Source: Rhizobium sp. CSW-27
GTDB lineage: Bacteria; Pseudomonadota; Alphaproteobacteria; Rhizobiales; Rhizobiaceae
DNA: 64,000 nt
Direction: 5' to 3'
NCBI RefSeq assembly: GCF_018760785.1
Contig: NZ_JAHHZO010000007.1
Span: forward strand, 248,001-312,000
The position numbers were made by a program, and so were the translations under genes. Shown piece by piece: positions 1 to 9,217 of this stretch (positions are counted from its first letter, which is position 1; each line of letters opens with the position of its first letter). Below the pieces are notes generated by a model. The model was not told the DNA's origin and ran no database searches. It saw only the letters and a program-made list of their open reading frames with translations.

Positions 1-45
1 GGGTTGAGGCTTGCCCTGGCTCACGGCGATCTGCGGGAGGAGACC

Positions 46-444
46 ATGCAGAACGATGTCCTGATCGATGAGCGGCCGGGCCTTGCGCCCGCTGCCCGGC
101 GTCTTTGCCATGTCAAGGACATTGGCGAAGGCGAGGCGCGGGGGTTCGGACCGCTCCCCGGCTCGAAGCGGAAGATCATCGTGCTCCGGCGCAAAGGCGT
201 GCTGCATGCCTGGCTCGATGCCTGTCCGCATTACGCGACCGGCACCCCGATGGCCTGGAAGACCGACGCTTATCTGAATGGCGAGAAGACGCATCTGACC
301 TGCCATTCCCACCATGCCCTGTTCGACATGGAGACGGGGGAATGCGTCCTTGGCCCGTGCCTCGGACAGACACTGACACGTATCGACATCGTGGTGGGCG
401 AGGAGGGCGACGTGTTCGTCGCGGCGCCTGCTGAGGAGACATGA
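46..444 (+). CDS. Rieske [2Fe-2S] domain protein
   Basis: A 132-residue stand-alone Rieske protein. The cluster ligands are visible as C60-P-H62 and C86-H-S-H89, the usual CxH...CxxH pair. It has no catalytic oxygenase domain, so it fits a ferredoxin-like electron carrier or a small subunit. The ATG at 46 is preferred over an in-frame TTG at 4 because GGGAGGAG lies just upstream of it. Its stop is two bases before the ATG of the FAD monooxygenase, so the two are probably cotranslated, and it may supply electrons to that or another oxygenase. The window begins only 45 bases upstream, so the operon may start earlier. The family is clear; the partner is inferred. Confidence 0.85.
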   Translation: MQNDVLIDERPGLAPAARRLCHVKDIGEGEARGFGPLPGSKRKIIVLRRKGVLHAWLDACPHYATGTPMAWKTDAYLNGEKTHLTCHSHHALFDMETGECVLGPCLGQTLTRIDIVVGEEGDVFVAAPAEET

Positions 445-445
445 C

Positions 446-1576
446 ATGAAATCGCTTATCAAGACTGTGCTGGTCATCGGTGGCGGCTTTGCCGGCATGA
501 CGGCGGCGTTGCAGCTGTCCCGCAAGGGATTCCAGGTGGATCTCGTGGAAATCGATGCGGGATGGCGCTCCTATGGAGCGGGTATCAGCCTGCATGGCTC
601 CACCTTGCGCGTTCTCGCCCAGCTCGGGCTGATGGACCGCTTCTTCGAGGAAGGCTTCGTCAGCGACGGCGTCGAGATCCGCGGCCCCGACGACCGCGTG
701 CTGGTGACCTTGCCGACCCCGCGTGTCGCCGGTCCCGATATTCCTGGTGGCGGCGGCATCATGCGGCCGGCACTCGCCAAGATCCTGTCGGAGGCCGTGC
801 GAGCCTCCACGACGCGCGTGCGGCTTGGGGTCACTTTTAACGAGTTGCACCAGGATGCGGATGGCGTCACCGTTCACTTCAACGACGGCACTGAAGGCCG
901 CTATGATCTGGTTGTCGGCGCTGACGGTCTTTATTCCGCGGTCCGGGCCCACGTCTTTCCGGAGGCGCCGAAGCCGCGCTTCATCGGTCAGTCGGTCTGG
1001 CGGGCCGTGCTGCCGAGACCGCACGACATCAATACGGTCGCCATGTGGATGGGCCCGACGCTCAAGGTGGGCCTCAACGGCGTCAACAAGGATCAGGCCT
1101 ACCTGTTTCTCACCGAAGACCGCCCGACCAACGATTTCGTCGCCCCCGAAACCTTCGTGGAAACGTTGCGTAGCCTGCTGGAGCGGTTTTCCTCCCCGAT
1201 CATCCGCAAGATCGCGTCGGAGCTTTCGTCAGAGCATCAGATCATCTATCGCCCGCTGGAGCAGATGCTGCTGCCGCGCCCATGGTCGAGCGGCCGCGTG
1301 GTGCTGATCGGCGATGCCGTACACGCCACGACGCCGCATCTTGCCGCCGGCGCCTGCATTGGCATCGAGGATGCCATGGTGCTGGCCGAGGAACTGGGGG
1401 CGGCCGGAGATGCCGCCACGGCGCTTGCGGCCTTCGAGGCGCGCCGCTGGGAGCGCTGCCGGATGGTGGTCGAAAATTCCGGCCGGCTTGCCGACATCGA
1501 GATCCACGGCGGCAGCCGCGAGGAGCATGCCTCGATCATGCAGGTTTCCATGAAAACGCTGGCGGAAGCCATCTGA
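446..1576 (+). CDS. FAD-dependent monooxygenase (PHBH-like, class A)
   Basis: A 376-residue flavoprotein of the p-hydroxybenzoate-hydroxylase fold. The N-terminal GGGFAG dinucleotide-binding motif follows the first beta strand and is followed by an acidic E at the end of strand 2 (VDLVEI). The second FAD motif is GDAVHATTPHLAAGA near residue 290. Such enzymes hydroxylate aromatic or related ring substrates with NAD(P)H and O2. It sits directly after the Rieske gene and before an MFS transporter, which suggests uptake and first oxidation of an aromatic or heterocyclic acid. The substrate cannot be read from sequence. Confidence 0.88.
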   Translation: MKSLIKTVLVIGGGFAGMTAALQLSRKGFQVDLVEIDAGWRSYGAGISLHGSTLRVLAQLGLMDRFFEEGFVSDGVEIRGPDDRVLVTLPTPRVAGPDIPGGGGIMRPALAKILSEAVRASTTRVRLGVTFNELHQDADGVTVHFNDGTEGRYDLVVGADGLYSAVRAHVFPEAPKPRFIGQSVWRAVLPRPHDINTVAMWMGPTLKVGLNGVNKDQAYLFLTEDRPTNDFVAPETFVETLRSLLERFSSPIIRKIASELSSEHQIIYRPLEQMLLPRPWSSGRVVLIGDAVHATTPHLAAGACIGIEDAMVLAEELGAAGDAATALAAFEARRWERCRMVVENSGRLADIEIHGGSREEHASIMQVSMKTLAEAI

Positions 1577-1654
1577 CAACCAAAATCGCGCCGGCGCGGT
1601 GGTTGAGGAGACCGCCCGCCCTTGCCCTGGCGCATGAACATCGGAGGAGAAGGC

Positions 1655-2773
1655 ATGTCAGGACAGAAATTCGGTGCTGCCGGATCGGCGGCACTCGTCA
1701 TCGGCCATTGCGCGGGGATGCTCGATCTCGTGGCACTTCCCGTCTGGGTCGGAGCGCTGGTCGAGCGCTACGGCTTCAGCCCGCAGCAGGCAGGAGCGCT
1801 GGCGACGCTCTTCCTGCTGGGCGCCGTGGTTGCAAGCGGGGTAAGCGCGCCGCGCTTCAACCGGCTGAACCAGCGGTTGCTTGCCATTCTCGGCTTTTCC
1901 ATTGCTGCGGCCTCCTTCTTTATCGCCTCCAGCCAGACCGCCTTTCTGCCGCTGGCCATCCTTCATCTTCTGGCCGGCGTTTCGGCTGGAACGGCGCTGT
2001 CGATGGTGCATGGAACCATGGGGCAGAGCGCCAATCCGCATCGCCTGTTTGCGGCCGCCGGCATGGCGCTCGGCCTGTTCGCCATCATCCTGCTTGCGGC
2101 CATTCCGCAATTGTTGATCGCGCGGGGCGGACCGGTGCTGTTCCATGTGTTCGGCGGTGTCATGGTGATCGCGGCGCTGTGTTCGGCACTGCTCTTTCGC
2201 AACCCCTCGGCGCGGGTTGAGCACAGCCGTCTGCCTTTCAGCCGCGCCACCTGGTTCACCATTCTCGGCATCAGCATCATGACCTTCAACCAGTCGATGG
2301 TGTTTTCCTTCGTGGAGGTGATCGGCAAGGCGCGCGGTTTCGAGCCGGCGCATGTGCTGGCCGTGCTGGTCGCCCTCGGCTTCGTCAATTTCCTGGTGCC
2401 GGCACCGCTGGCGGCCTTCCTGCAGACGCGGGTGCCTGCGCCGCTGATCACCCAGATCGGCCCGGCGATCCAGGCGTTGCTGGCGGTCGTCGTCACAGGT
2501 GCCACCATCTTCACCGTCTGGGCTCCGGCAACCGCCATCTTCGTCGCGGTGCAGATCTTTACCCATACCTTCGTCTTCGGCCGGCTTGCCACGCTTGATC
2601 CGAGCGGACGGGCCGCCGCCGCCACGCCCGCCATGCTGATGGTCGGCGCGGCGCTCGGTCCGCTTGTCGGCGGCGCGCTGGGCGAAAATCTCGGCTTTGC
2701 CGCACTCGGCCTCGCCGGCGTCCTGGTCGCGGTTGTCTCCATTGGCTTCTTCACAAAGGCAAAGATCGCATGA
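1655..2773 (+). CDS. MFS transporter
   Basis: A 372-residue integral membrane protein with about 12 hydrophobic segments and no large soluble domain, consistent with a major facilitator permease. The ATG at 1655 is chosen because GGAGGAGA stands 4-11 bases before it; an earlier TTG at 1622 lacks this. The stop overlaps the next gene's start (ATGA at 2770). In this operon it is the likely importer, or less likely exporter, of the compound handled by the monooxygenase. Substrate unknown. Confidence 0.8.
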   Translation: MSGQKFGAAGSAALVIGHCAGMLDLVALPVWVGALVERYGFSPQQAGALATLFLLGAVVASGVSAPRFNRLNQRLLAILGFSIAAASFFIASSQTAFLPLAILHLLAGVSAGTALSMVHGTMGQSANPHRLFAAAGMALGLFAIILLAAIPQLLIARGGPVLFHVFGGVMVIAALCSALLFRNPSARVEHSRLPFSRATWFTILGISIMTFNQSMVFSFVEVIGKARGFEPAHVLAVLVALGFVNFLVPAPLAAFLQTRVPAPLITQIGPAIQALLAVVVTGATIFTVWAPATAIFVAVQIFTHTFVFGRLATLDPSGRAAAATPAMLMVGAALGPLVGGALGENLGFAALGLAGVLVAVVSIGFFTKAKIA

Positions 2774-3351
2774 GCGCATTTCCTTCCATCACCCGCATCG
2801 TCACCGGCCATGCTGACGACGGCCGCTCGATCCTGAGCGAGGTCGGGCCGTTGCCGACGGTCGTGGAACTGGCCGCGATACCGGGCACGGTCTTTCACGA
2901 GGTCTGGTCGACCGGCGAAAGCCCGGCCCGCGTCGCCAACGGCGCGGACCCGACGATCGGTCCGCTGGTGCTGCCGCCACCGCCCGGCGGCACCCGTATC
3001 CGCTTCGTCGACATTCCGCCGGATACTGAGGATTTCCTGAAGACCGGTCACCGGCGCATGGGCGAGGCCTTCGAGGAGATCGGCGACAGGGCTGCCTCCA
3101 CCGTGCGGGAAAACTCGCCGCATCCGCTGATGCATCGGACGGAATCCATCGACTACGGGATCGTCATCGAAGGCGAGATGACGCTGGTGCTCGATGAGGA
3201 CGAGGTGCTTCTGAAGCCCGGCTCCGTCGTCATCCAGCGCGGCACCAACCATGCCTGGGCCAATCGCTCGGGCGCGCCCTGCCGCATGCTGTTCGTGCTC
3301 ATCTCGGGTGCCTATGAGCCGGCCCTGGCGGAGACGCTGGCCGGGCACTGA
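2770..3351 (+). CDS. Cupin domain protein
   Basis: A 193-residue protein with a C-terminal cupin barrel (residues about 120-185: a G-E-M-T-L-V-L-D strand, the L-K-P-G-S-V-V turn and the N-H-A-W histidine motif). The first cupin motif has few histidines, so metal binding is uncertain. Members next to oxygenase genes are often annotated as cupins of unknown function. It overlaps the MFS stop by 4 bases, so it is translationally coupled. It could be a small dioxygenase/isomerase or a sensor protein; the sequence does not decide. Confidence 0.8.
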   Translation: MSAFPSITRIVTGHADDGRSILSEVGPLPTVVELAAIPGTVFHEVWSTGESPARVANGADPTIGPLVLPPPPGGTRIRFVDIPPDTEDFLKTGHRRMGEAFEEIGDRAASTVRENSPHPLMHRTESIDYGIVIEGEMTLVLDEDEVLLKPGSVVIQRGTNHAWANRSGAPCRMLFVLISGAYEPALAETLAGH

Positions 3352-3409
3352 CGCCCGGCGGCACAGACTGAAACAGAGCGGCCGTTTCCTAAGGCCGAAC
3401 GAGGTTGCC

Positions 3410-4387
3410 ATGAAGTTCGCTAGCTATCACGATGGAAGCCGCGACGGACAGCTGTGGGTCGTTTCGCGCGATCTGCAATCGGCCGTCCCGGCGGCCGGCA
3501 TCGCCCCGTCCCTCCTGTCTGCCATCGAGGACTGGCAGGCCGTGGCGCCCCGGCTTGAGGCGCTTTCCGCGCGGCTGAACGATGGGCAGGAACCCTTTGC
3601 CACGCGCTTTGAGCCGCAACGCTGCCTTGCGCCGCTGCCGCGCGCGCCGCAATGGCTGGATGCCTCGGCCTTTCTCAACCACGGGCGGCTGATGGACCGG
3701 GCTTTCGACAACCCGCCCAATCCGGATTTCGAGACCATTCCCCTCATCTATCAGGGGGCGAGCGACGATTTTCGCGGGCCGCTGGCGGATATGGAATTTG
3801 CCGATGATGCCCTTGGTATCGACATGGAAGGCGAGTTCGGCGTGGTGCTGTCGCAGGTGCCGATGGGCACGACGGCCGCGCAGGCCGAGGCCCATGTCCT
3901 TCTGCTCGTTCAGATCAACGACTGGTCGCTGCGCGCCGTCGGCCCGCGGGAGATGCGCGCCGGTTTCGGCTTCCTGCAGGCCAAGCCCTCCACCGGCTTT
4001 GCCCCGGTCGCCATCACCCCCGACGAGATCGGCCCGCACTGGAGAGATGGCCGCGTCGGCCTCACGCTGCATGTCGATATCAACGGGCGCGAGGTCGGCC
4101 GCGCGCATGGCGGCGAAATGCACTTCTCCTTCGGGGAACTGATCGCCCATTGCGCCCGCACCCGGCGTCTTTCGGCGGGAACCATCCTGGGCTCCGGCAC
4201 GGTCTCCAATGCCGATCGCGCCGCAGGCTCCTCCTGCATCTCGGAAATCCGGGTGATCGAGATGCTGGACGATGGCGCAGCGCGCACGCCCTTCCTCAGC
4301 TGGGGAGACCGGGTGCGCATGCAAGCCCGCCTGCCGGACGGCTCTGCTCCGTTCGGCACCATTGAGCAGCGCGTGGTGAAGGCCTGA
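3410..4387 (+). CDS. Fumarylacetoacetate hydrolase family protein
   Basis: 325 residues. The C-terminal two thirds is an FAH domain with the acidic metal-site pattern (M-E-G-E-F-G-V near residue 140) and the late G-S-G-T-V-S-N segment, as in FAH/2-oxo-hydratase-decarboxylase family members, which hydrolyse or decarboxylate diketo acids. The start at 3410 (MKFASY) is preferred over an upstream in-frame start that would overlap the cupin gene. Its last base is the first base of the next gene's ATG. It probably performs the C-C bond cleavage or hydration step after ring opening; the substrate is inferred only. Confidence 0.87.
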   Translation: MKFASYHDGSRDGQLWVVSRDLQSAVPAAGIAPSLLSAIEDWQAVAPRLEALSARLNDGQEPFATRFEPQRCLAPLPRAPQWLDASAFLNHGRLMDRAFDNPPNPDFETIPLIYQGASDDFRGPLADMEFADDALGIDMEGEFGVVLSQVPMGTTAAQAEAHVLLLVQINDWSLRAVGPREMRAGFGFLQAKPSTGFAPVAITPDEIGPHWRDGRVGLTLHVDINGREVGRAHGGEMHFSFGELIAHCARTRRLSAGTILGSGTVSNADRAAGSSCISEIRVIEMLDDGAARTPFLSWGDRVRMQARLPDGSAPFGTIEQRVVKA

Positions 4388-5304
4388 TGCGTATCCTCGT
4401 AACCGGCGCAGACGGCTTTCTCGGACGCGGGCTCGTGGCCCGCCTGATGGAAGCCTTTCCGGAGGCCCGGCAGGTGGTGCTGACGGATCGGGCCTTTGGC
4501 GAACCGCCTCTGCCGGGCGCCGGGACGGTCTGCGGCGACCTGGCCGAGGCCGGTTTTCTCGCCGATCTGCTTGAGACCGGCTTCGACCTGGTTTTTCATC
4601 TGGCGAGCCTGCCGGGTGCGCTGGCGGAGAAGGAGCAGGAACTCGGACATGCGGCCAATCTTCTCGTGCCGCTTGCGCTGGCGCGGACGGCGGCCGCCCG
4701 CAAGCCTGGCTGCCGTTTCGTCTTTGCATCCTCGATTGCCGTCTACGGCGATCTCGCCGGCCGGACGGTGACGCCGGACACGCCAACGGCCCCGGATCTT
4801 ACCTATGGCGCGCACAAGCGCATGACGGAAATCCTACTGTCCGACCTGCGGCGGCGGTGTGCATTGTCGGCCGTCAGCCTGCGGTTTCCCGGCATCGTCG
4901 CCCGCCCGGCGAGCGAAAGCGGACATGGTTCGGCCTTCATGAGCCTGATCTTTCACCGCGTGGCGGCTGGCGAGGCCTATGATTGTCCCGTTCCGGCGGA
5001 CAGCCATTGCTGGTGGATGTCTCGACGGGCGGCGGTGGCAGCGCTGCTGCATGCCGCAAGGGCTGGCGGCGATGCCGCCGACCTCGTTCAGCCGCCGGTT
5101 CTTCATGCGAGCGTCGATGCGGTGGCGCAGGCCGTCGCCCGTCTTGCCGGTCGACCCGCCGACATTCGCTGGGTCAATGATGAAGGCCTCCGGCGGATTT
5201 TTGGCGCCATGCCGCCGCTTGATGCCGCGCTGGCCCTCTCGCTTGGCTTTCGTGGCGATGCCGATCTCGACACGCTGGCGCAAGCCGCCCTTTCCGGAGA
5301 CTGA
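4387..5304 (+). CDS. NAD-dependent epimerase/dehydratase (DenD-like extended SDR)
   Basis: 305 residues, extended short-chain dehydrogenase. It has an N-terminal TGADGFLG nucleotide motif, F-A-S-S-I-A-V-Y-G around S115-S116, and catalytic Y140-x3-K144 (YGAHK). The overall layout resembles D-erythronate dehydrogenase (DenD), which oxidises a sugar acid at C2. The start overlaps the FAH gene stop (TGATG), so it belongs to the same operon. Whether the substrate is a sugar acid or an intermediate of the local pathway is not known. Confidence 0.85.
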   Translation: MRILVTGADGFLGRGLVARLMEAFPEARQVVLTDRAFGEPPLPGAGTVCGDLAEAGFLADLLETGFDLVFHLASLPGALAEKEQELGHAANLLVPLALARTAAARKPGCRFVFASSIAVYGDLAGRTVTPDTPTAPDLTYGAHKRMTEILLSDLRRRCALSAVSLRFPGIVARPASESGHGSAFMSLIFHRVAAGEAYDCPVPADSHCWWMSRRAAVAALLHAARAGGDAADLVQPPVLHASVDAVAQAVARLAGRPADIRWVNDEGLRRIFGAMPPLDAALALSLGFRGDADLDTLAQAALSGD

Positions 5305-5309
5305 GCCTC

Positions 5310-6080
5310 ATGACAATCATCGATCTTTCCGTCGCCATCGAGAACGACGTGCCCGCCGATCCGCCCGGCCTTGGTCCGAGGATCAGCTATACGAGCCATG
5401 CCCAAGGAAGCGAGGAAGTGCTGCGCTTCTTTCCCGGTCTCGACATTGCCGAGGTTCCGGGCGGCGAGGGCTGGGCGGTGGAGCAGCTGAACCTGACCGC
5501 CCATGCCGGCACGCATCTCGATGCGCCCTGGCATTTTGCCTCCACCATGAACAAAGGTGAGCGCGCCTGGACCATCGACGAGGTGCCGCTCGACTGGTGC
5601 ATCCGCCCCGGCGTCAAGCTTGACCTGCGCGACCTGCCGGACGGATACGTGGCGACGGCTGCCGATCTCGAGGCCGCCGTAAAGGCGACGGGCCACAGCC
5701 TGCAGCCCTTCGACATCGTGCTCATCAACACGGCCGCCGGCGCGGCCTACGGTCGCCCGGACTATCTCGGTCGCGGCTGCGGCATCGGCCGCGAGGCGAC
5801 GCTCTGGCTCATGGCGCAGGGCGTCCACATTGCCGGCACCGATGCCTGGTCCTGGGACGCGCCGTTTCCCGTCACCGCGCGCCGTTTTGCCGAGACACGT
5901 GATGCAGGGCTCATCTGGGAAGGTCACAAGGCCGGGCGCGAGGGCATCTTCATGCACATGGAGAAACTGACGCGGCTTGCGGATCTTCCGGCGACAGGCT
6001 TCACCGTCTCCTGCCTGCCGGTCAAGATCAGGGGTGGTTCGGCCGGCTGGTGCCGGGCGGTTGCCATCCTCGAGGCTTGA
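5310..6080 (+). CDS. Cyclase family protein (KynB-like metal-dependent hydrolase)
   Basis: 256 residues with the hallmark H65-A-G-T-H69-L-D71-A-P-W-H75 motif of the cyclase/kynurenine formamidase family, a metal-dependent hydrolase or lactone/amide hydrolase fold. It lies 5 bases after the SDR stop and is the last plus-strand gene of the catabolic operon; transcription from the other side converges on it (6146). A role hydrolysing a formyl amide or lactone would fit the presence of an amidase-family gene next door. Exact reaction unknown. Confidence 0.85.
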   Translation: MTIIDLSVAIENDVPADPPGLGPRISYTSHAQGSEEVLRFFPGLDIAEVPGGEGWAVEQLNLTAHAGTHLDAPWHFASTMNKGERAWTIDEVPLDWCIRPGVKLDLRDLPDGYVATAADLEAAVKATGHSLQPFDIVLINTAAGAAYGRPDYLGRGCGIGREATLWLMAQGVHIAGTDAWSWDAPFPVTARRFAETRDAGLIWEGHKAGREGIFMHMEKLTRLADLPATGFTVSCLPVKIRGGSAGWCRAVAILEA

Positions 6081-6145
6081 TCGGCAGCGGGCTGTGGCAC
6101 GCGTCCGCTTGCCACCCGGGCAAGGCCCGGCCCGGCAGGCTCGCG

Positions 6146-6793
6146 TCACCCCTGCGCCGGCTTGTCCTGTCCGAGCGAGCGGAAGAAGGCGATGATCTCC
6201 GCTTCGGAGACGACATCGGCATATTTGGCATTCATGTCGAACAGGTTCGCCTCGTGCGGAGCCGGATGCCGGTCGCCGCAGGCGTCCCGGACCACGGTGG
6301 TGATGAAGCCGTGCGACATGGAATCGACGCAGGAGGCCCGCACGCAGCCGCTCGTCGTCAACCCCGTCAGGACGACGTTGTCGACGCCCATCGCCGTCAG
6401 CGTCGAGGCCAGCGAGGTGCCGAAGAAGGCGGAGGGATATTGCTTGGAAACGATGATCTCGTCCTCGCGCGGCACGAGTCCGTTTGCAAATTCCGCCGTC
6501 CTGCGCCCCTTGATGAAGGAGGCAAGCGGCCTGGCCTTTTCAAAGAAGCGGCCGCCATTGATGCCGCCCGGCTGGTAGGTGACCTCCGTCAGGATCACCG
6601 GAATGCCATGCTGGCGAGCGACCTCGCGAATACGCAGCGCAGAGGCCAGCGCGTCGTCCACCCCGGCATAGAGGACGCAGTCTGGGTCGAAATAGGCCTC
6701 GGCGAAATCGATCAGCACCAGGGCCGGCTTCTTGCCGAAACCGGCTCTGGTGCCATAGGCGATCCTGTAATTGTCATCGAGGTCCTGAGTCAT
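6146..6793 (-). CDS. Isochorismatase-family cysteine hydrolase (carbamoylsarcosine/maleamate amidase-like)
   Basis: 215 residues. The catalytic triad of the cysteine-hydrolase branch is visible: D29 (VLIDF), K117 (VSKQY) and C150 (TTSGC). This branch includes N-carbamoylsarcosine amidase and maleamate amidase and releases ammonia from an amide. It is last in the minus-strand operon that starts with the GntR regulator. Together with the FAD monooxygenase and FAH enzyme across the convergent junction it would fit breakdown of a nitrogen-containing ring or amide, but that is inference. Confidence 0.85.
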   Translation of the reverse strand: MTQDLDDNYRIAYGTRAGFGKKPALVLIDFAEAYFDPDCVLYAGVDDALASALRIREVARQHGIPVILTEVTYQPGGINGGRFFEKARPLASFIKGRRTAEFANGLVPREDEIIVSKQYPSAFFGTSLASTLTAMGVDNVVLTGLTTSGCVRASCVDSMSHGFITTVVRDACGDRHPAPHEANLFDMNAKYADVVSEAEIIAFFRSLGQDKPAQG

Positions 6794-6817
6794 GGCGGTT
6801 CCCCTTTGTTGTCTGCC

Positions 6818-7678
6818 TCAGATTTCCGAGTATCGCCGTTCGAAGTCCCACACGTCCTCGAAGCCCAGCAGTTTGTTGAATTCCGCGAAGGAATAGAGGT
6901 CGATCTGCGGCGAGGTGATGCCGTTGTCCCTCAGGTCGCGATAGGCCTTGTCGAGGGCTGCGCCGACACTGAGGAAACCGAGCGCCGGATGGATGGCGAT
7001 GGCATAGCCGAGCGCCTGCAGCCGTTCGGCCGACAGCAGCGGCGTGCGCCCGCCATTGACCATGTTGGCAAACAGCGGTGCCTTGATCTGCCCGGCGATC
7101 CGCTGCATCTCCTCCTCGCTTTCGGGGGATTCGATGAAGACGATATCGGCACCGGCCTCGCGATAGGCCTCGCCGCGCCGGAGCGCCTCGTCGAGACCAA
7201 GGCTGGTGCGGGCATCGGTGCGGGCAATGATCAGGAAATCGCGGCTGGAGCGCGCATCGCTTGCCACCTTCACCTTTCGCACCATGTCTTCCAGCGCAAT
7301 GACGCGGCGGTTCGGGGTGTGCCCGCATTTCTTCGGAAATTCCTGGTCCTCGATCTGGATGGCCGTCACGCCGGCCTCCTCATAGCCACGCACCGTGTGC
7401 CGCACATTGAGAAGCCCGCCATAGCCGGTATCGGCGTCGGCAATCACCGGCGTCTTCGTCATTTTCACGATCTGACCGATGCGCTCGATCATGTCGCGAT
7501 AGGTGGCGATCCCCGCATCGGGCAGTCCGAGATGGGAGGCAACCGTGCCATAGCCGGTGACATAGAGTGCCTTGAAGCCCAGCCGGTCGGCTATCAGCGC
7601 CGAGATGAGGTCGAAGACCCCCGGCGCGAGAATGAATTCCTTCGCCTCAAGGGCTTCTCTCAGACGCGCGTCCGTCAT
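6818..7678 (-). CDS. Isocitrate lyase/PEP mutase superfamily enzyme
   Basis: 286 residues, TIM-barrel of the ICL/PEPM superfamily. It has the D81-A-D-T-G-Y-G metal-binding loop and the catalytic KKCGH box at 116-120, typical of 2-methylisocitrate lyase, oxaloacetate decarboxylase and carboxyphosphonoenolpyruvate mutase relatives. Such enzymes cleave or rearrange C-C or C-P bonds next to a carboxylate. The gene is 24 bases upstream (in transcription sense) of the isochorismatase-family gene. The specific reaction is open; a lyase releasing pyruvate or oxaloacetate from a pathway end product is plausible. Confidence 0.87.
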   Translation of the reverse strand: MTDARLREALEAKEFILAPGVFDLISALIADRLGFKALYVTGYGTVASHLGLPDAGIATYRDMIERIGQIVKMTKTPVIADADTGYGGLLNVRHTVRGYEEAGVTAIQIEDQEFPKKCGHTPNRRVIALEDMVRKVKVASDARSSRDFLIIARTDARTSLGLDEALRRGEAYREAGADIVFIESPESEEEMQRIAGQIKAPLFANMVNGGRTPLLSAERLQALGYAIAIHPALGFLSVGAALDKAYRDLRDNGITSPQIDLYSFAEFNKLLGFEDVWDFERRYSEI

Positions 7679-8185
7679 GGCTTATCCTCCTTTGCTGTCG
7701 TCGGGGTGATTACTGGCAGGCCGGTACGCGCCTCGGCGACGCAACCCCGCCTCCGTGCCGGCGCTGGCACCGGGCGACGGTTTTACCGCCTTTACGCGAC
7801 GGCATGGCGGCCTGGCTCTTCCCGATCGACATCGTCGCCCCTGGATTTTGTGTTTATGTACGGACTTGATAGCGCGTGATCTTTGCATTTGTCCAGACAT
7901 GGCTTGCGTCCGCCTTCTGACGGGCGCGTCTGCGCGCAGGTCATTGACGGTTCAGCACTGCGACTTGCAGGAGCACCTGCCGCGACTGATCACGCAATCG
8001 GCAGGAGAGCGCGATTGCCCGGCGCGATTGCCGGAGAGGTGGACCTTGATGCACCCGCCGGGCGCGCGCCACGGCGACAAAATGGCAAAGGGCGATCCCG
8101 GTCGGAAGGTGGCTGCCGGCGCGCCATGGAGGTGCGAGCCGGGCATCCGTTCGGCGGGCCGCGGTGCGGGAGGAGGGTGCCTGCC
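7679..8185. other. Intergenic region with one candidate operator
   Basis: No supportable gene in these 507 bases, although both strands are open for some distance because of the high GC. It holds the promoter for the PEP-mutase-family gene on the minus strand and a TTGTCCAGACAT dyad at 7889-7900. Two 11-base copies of GCGCGATTGCC lie nearly in tandem around 8009-8034; no function is assigned to them. Confidence 0.5.
7889..7900. promoter_or_regulatory. Candidate GntR/FadR-type operator
   Basis: TTGTCCAGACAT contains the dyad TGTC-CA-GACA. It lies about 210 bases upstream of the PEP-mutase-family start, between it and the reductase gene. A related TTGTC...GAC element occurs in front of the GntR gene at 10047-10056 (minus-strand reading), which is why it is suspected to be a site for that regulator. 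The spacing between half-sites differs by one base between the two copies, so this is tentative. Confidence 0.3.
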
Positions 8186-9181
8186 TCAGGCCGTCACGTC
8201 GATGACGACCCGGCCGCGGATCTTGCCGGCGATGATATCGGCGGCGAGTTCGGGAAGGCGGGACATCGGCTCGACCGTCGTCATCGCCGCCAGATGGTCG
8301 CGGTTGAGATGATCCGCGAGGGTAGTCCAGGCCGCATGCCGCTTTTCCATCGGCGCCATCACGGAATCGATGCCGAGAAGCGCGACCCCGCGCAGGATAT
8401 GCGGCAGCACGGTTGCCGGCAGATCGGCGCCGCCGGCCAGACCGCAGGCCGCGACTGCGCCGCCATAGACCGTCTGCGACAGGATGTTGGCGAGCGTGGT
8501 GGAGCCGACGGAATCCACCGCGCCGCTCCAGCGCTCCTTCTGCAGCGGGCCGCCCTTTTCCGTCAGGCTCGCCCGTTCGATGAAGGCGCTGGCGCCGAGC
8601 GTGGTCAGATAATCATGCGTTTCCGGCCGGCCCGTCGAGGCGGTGACCGTGTAGCCCTTGCTGGCCAGAAGGCTGACGGCAACGGAGCCGACACCGCCGG
8701 CAGCCCCCGTGACCAGCACCTCTCCGCCGCCCGGTCGGATGGCGCCCCAGGCTTCCAGCGCGTTTACGCAGAGTGCTGCCGTATAGCCGGCCGTGCCGAT
8801 GGCCATGGCCTGCTCGAAGGAAAAACCATCCGGAATGGCCATCAGCCATTCCGCCTTCAGGCGCTGAAAGCGACTGTAACTGCCCCATTCCGTTTCGGAC
8901 AGCCCGAAGCCGTTGACAAGGATCCGGTCGCCCGCCTTCCAGAGCGGCGAACGGGATTCCACCACGGTTCCGGCAATGTCGATGCCGGCCACCATGGGGG
9001 TGCGGCGGGCGATGCGTCCCTTGCCGCTCACCGCCAGGCCATCCTTGTAGTTGAGGCCGGAGCAAGCAATCTCCACCAGCACCTCATGGTCCGGCAGGTC
9101 GTCGAGGCTGAGGGTGCGGAATTCCGCCTTCGGTTTGCCATCCACAAGATCGATGACGAGGGCCGTGAAGGTTTCGCTCAT
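8186..9181 (-). CDS. MDR-family quinone/acrylyl-CoA reductase (YhdH/AcuI-like)
   Basis: 331 residues, medium-chain reductase without the zinc ligands. It has an N-terminal G-L-N-Y-K-D-G segment and the Rossmann glycine motif TGAAGGVGSVAVSLLA near residues 158-173, as in the YhdH/AcuI group that reduces acrylyl-CoA or other enoyl/quinone substrates with NADPH. It starts 36 bases downstream of the GntR gene stop, probably the same transcript. It could detoxify a reactive unsaturated intermediate of the local pathway. Confidence 0.87.
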   Translation of the reverse strand: MSETFTALVIDLVDGKPKAEFRTLSLDDLPDHEVLVEIACSGLNYKDGLAVSGKGRIARRTPMVAGIDIAGTVVESRSPLWKAGDRILVNGFGLSETEWGSYSRFQRLKAEWLMAIPDGFSFEQAMAIGTAGYTAALCVNALEAWGAIRPGGGEVLVTGAAGGVGSVAVSLLASKGYTVTASTGRPETHDYLTTLGASAFIERASLTEKGGPLQKERWSGAVDSVGSTTLANILSQTVYGGAVAACGLAGGADLPATVLPHILRGVALLGIDSVMAPMEKRHAAWTTLADHLNRDHLAAMTTVEPMSRLPELAADIIAGKIRGRVVIDVTA

Positions 9182-9217
9182 GGGAAGACACGCTCCTGAT
9201 GGATGAAAAAGCGATGG

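Noticed and set aside
1658-3411. Two long minus-strand frames opposite the MFS and cupin genes
   Set aside because: Composition is typical of antisense frames in GC-rich DNA, and both run through genes with good starts and domains on the other strand.
6050-7879. A 609-codon open frame on the plus strand
   Set aside because: It lies opposite the isochorismatase-family and PEP-mutase-family genes, which carry complete catalytic motifs; its own product has no recognisable domain and is a GC-driven antisense frame.
8009-8034. Two 11-base copies of GCGCGATTGCC
   Set aside because: Only two short GC-rich copies, with no link to a gene start; likely chance.
7883-9199. A 438-codon open frame on the plus strand
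   Set aside because: Antisense to the YhdH/AcuI-like reductase, with low-complexity Arg/Gly/Ala-rich sequence.
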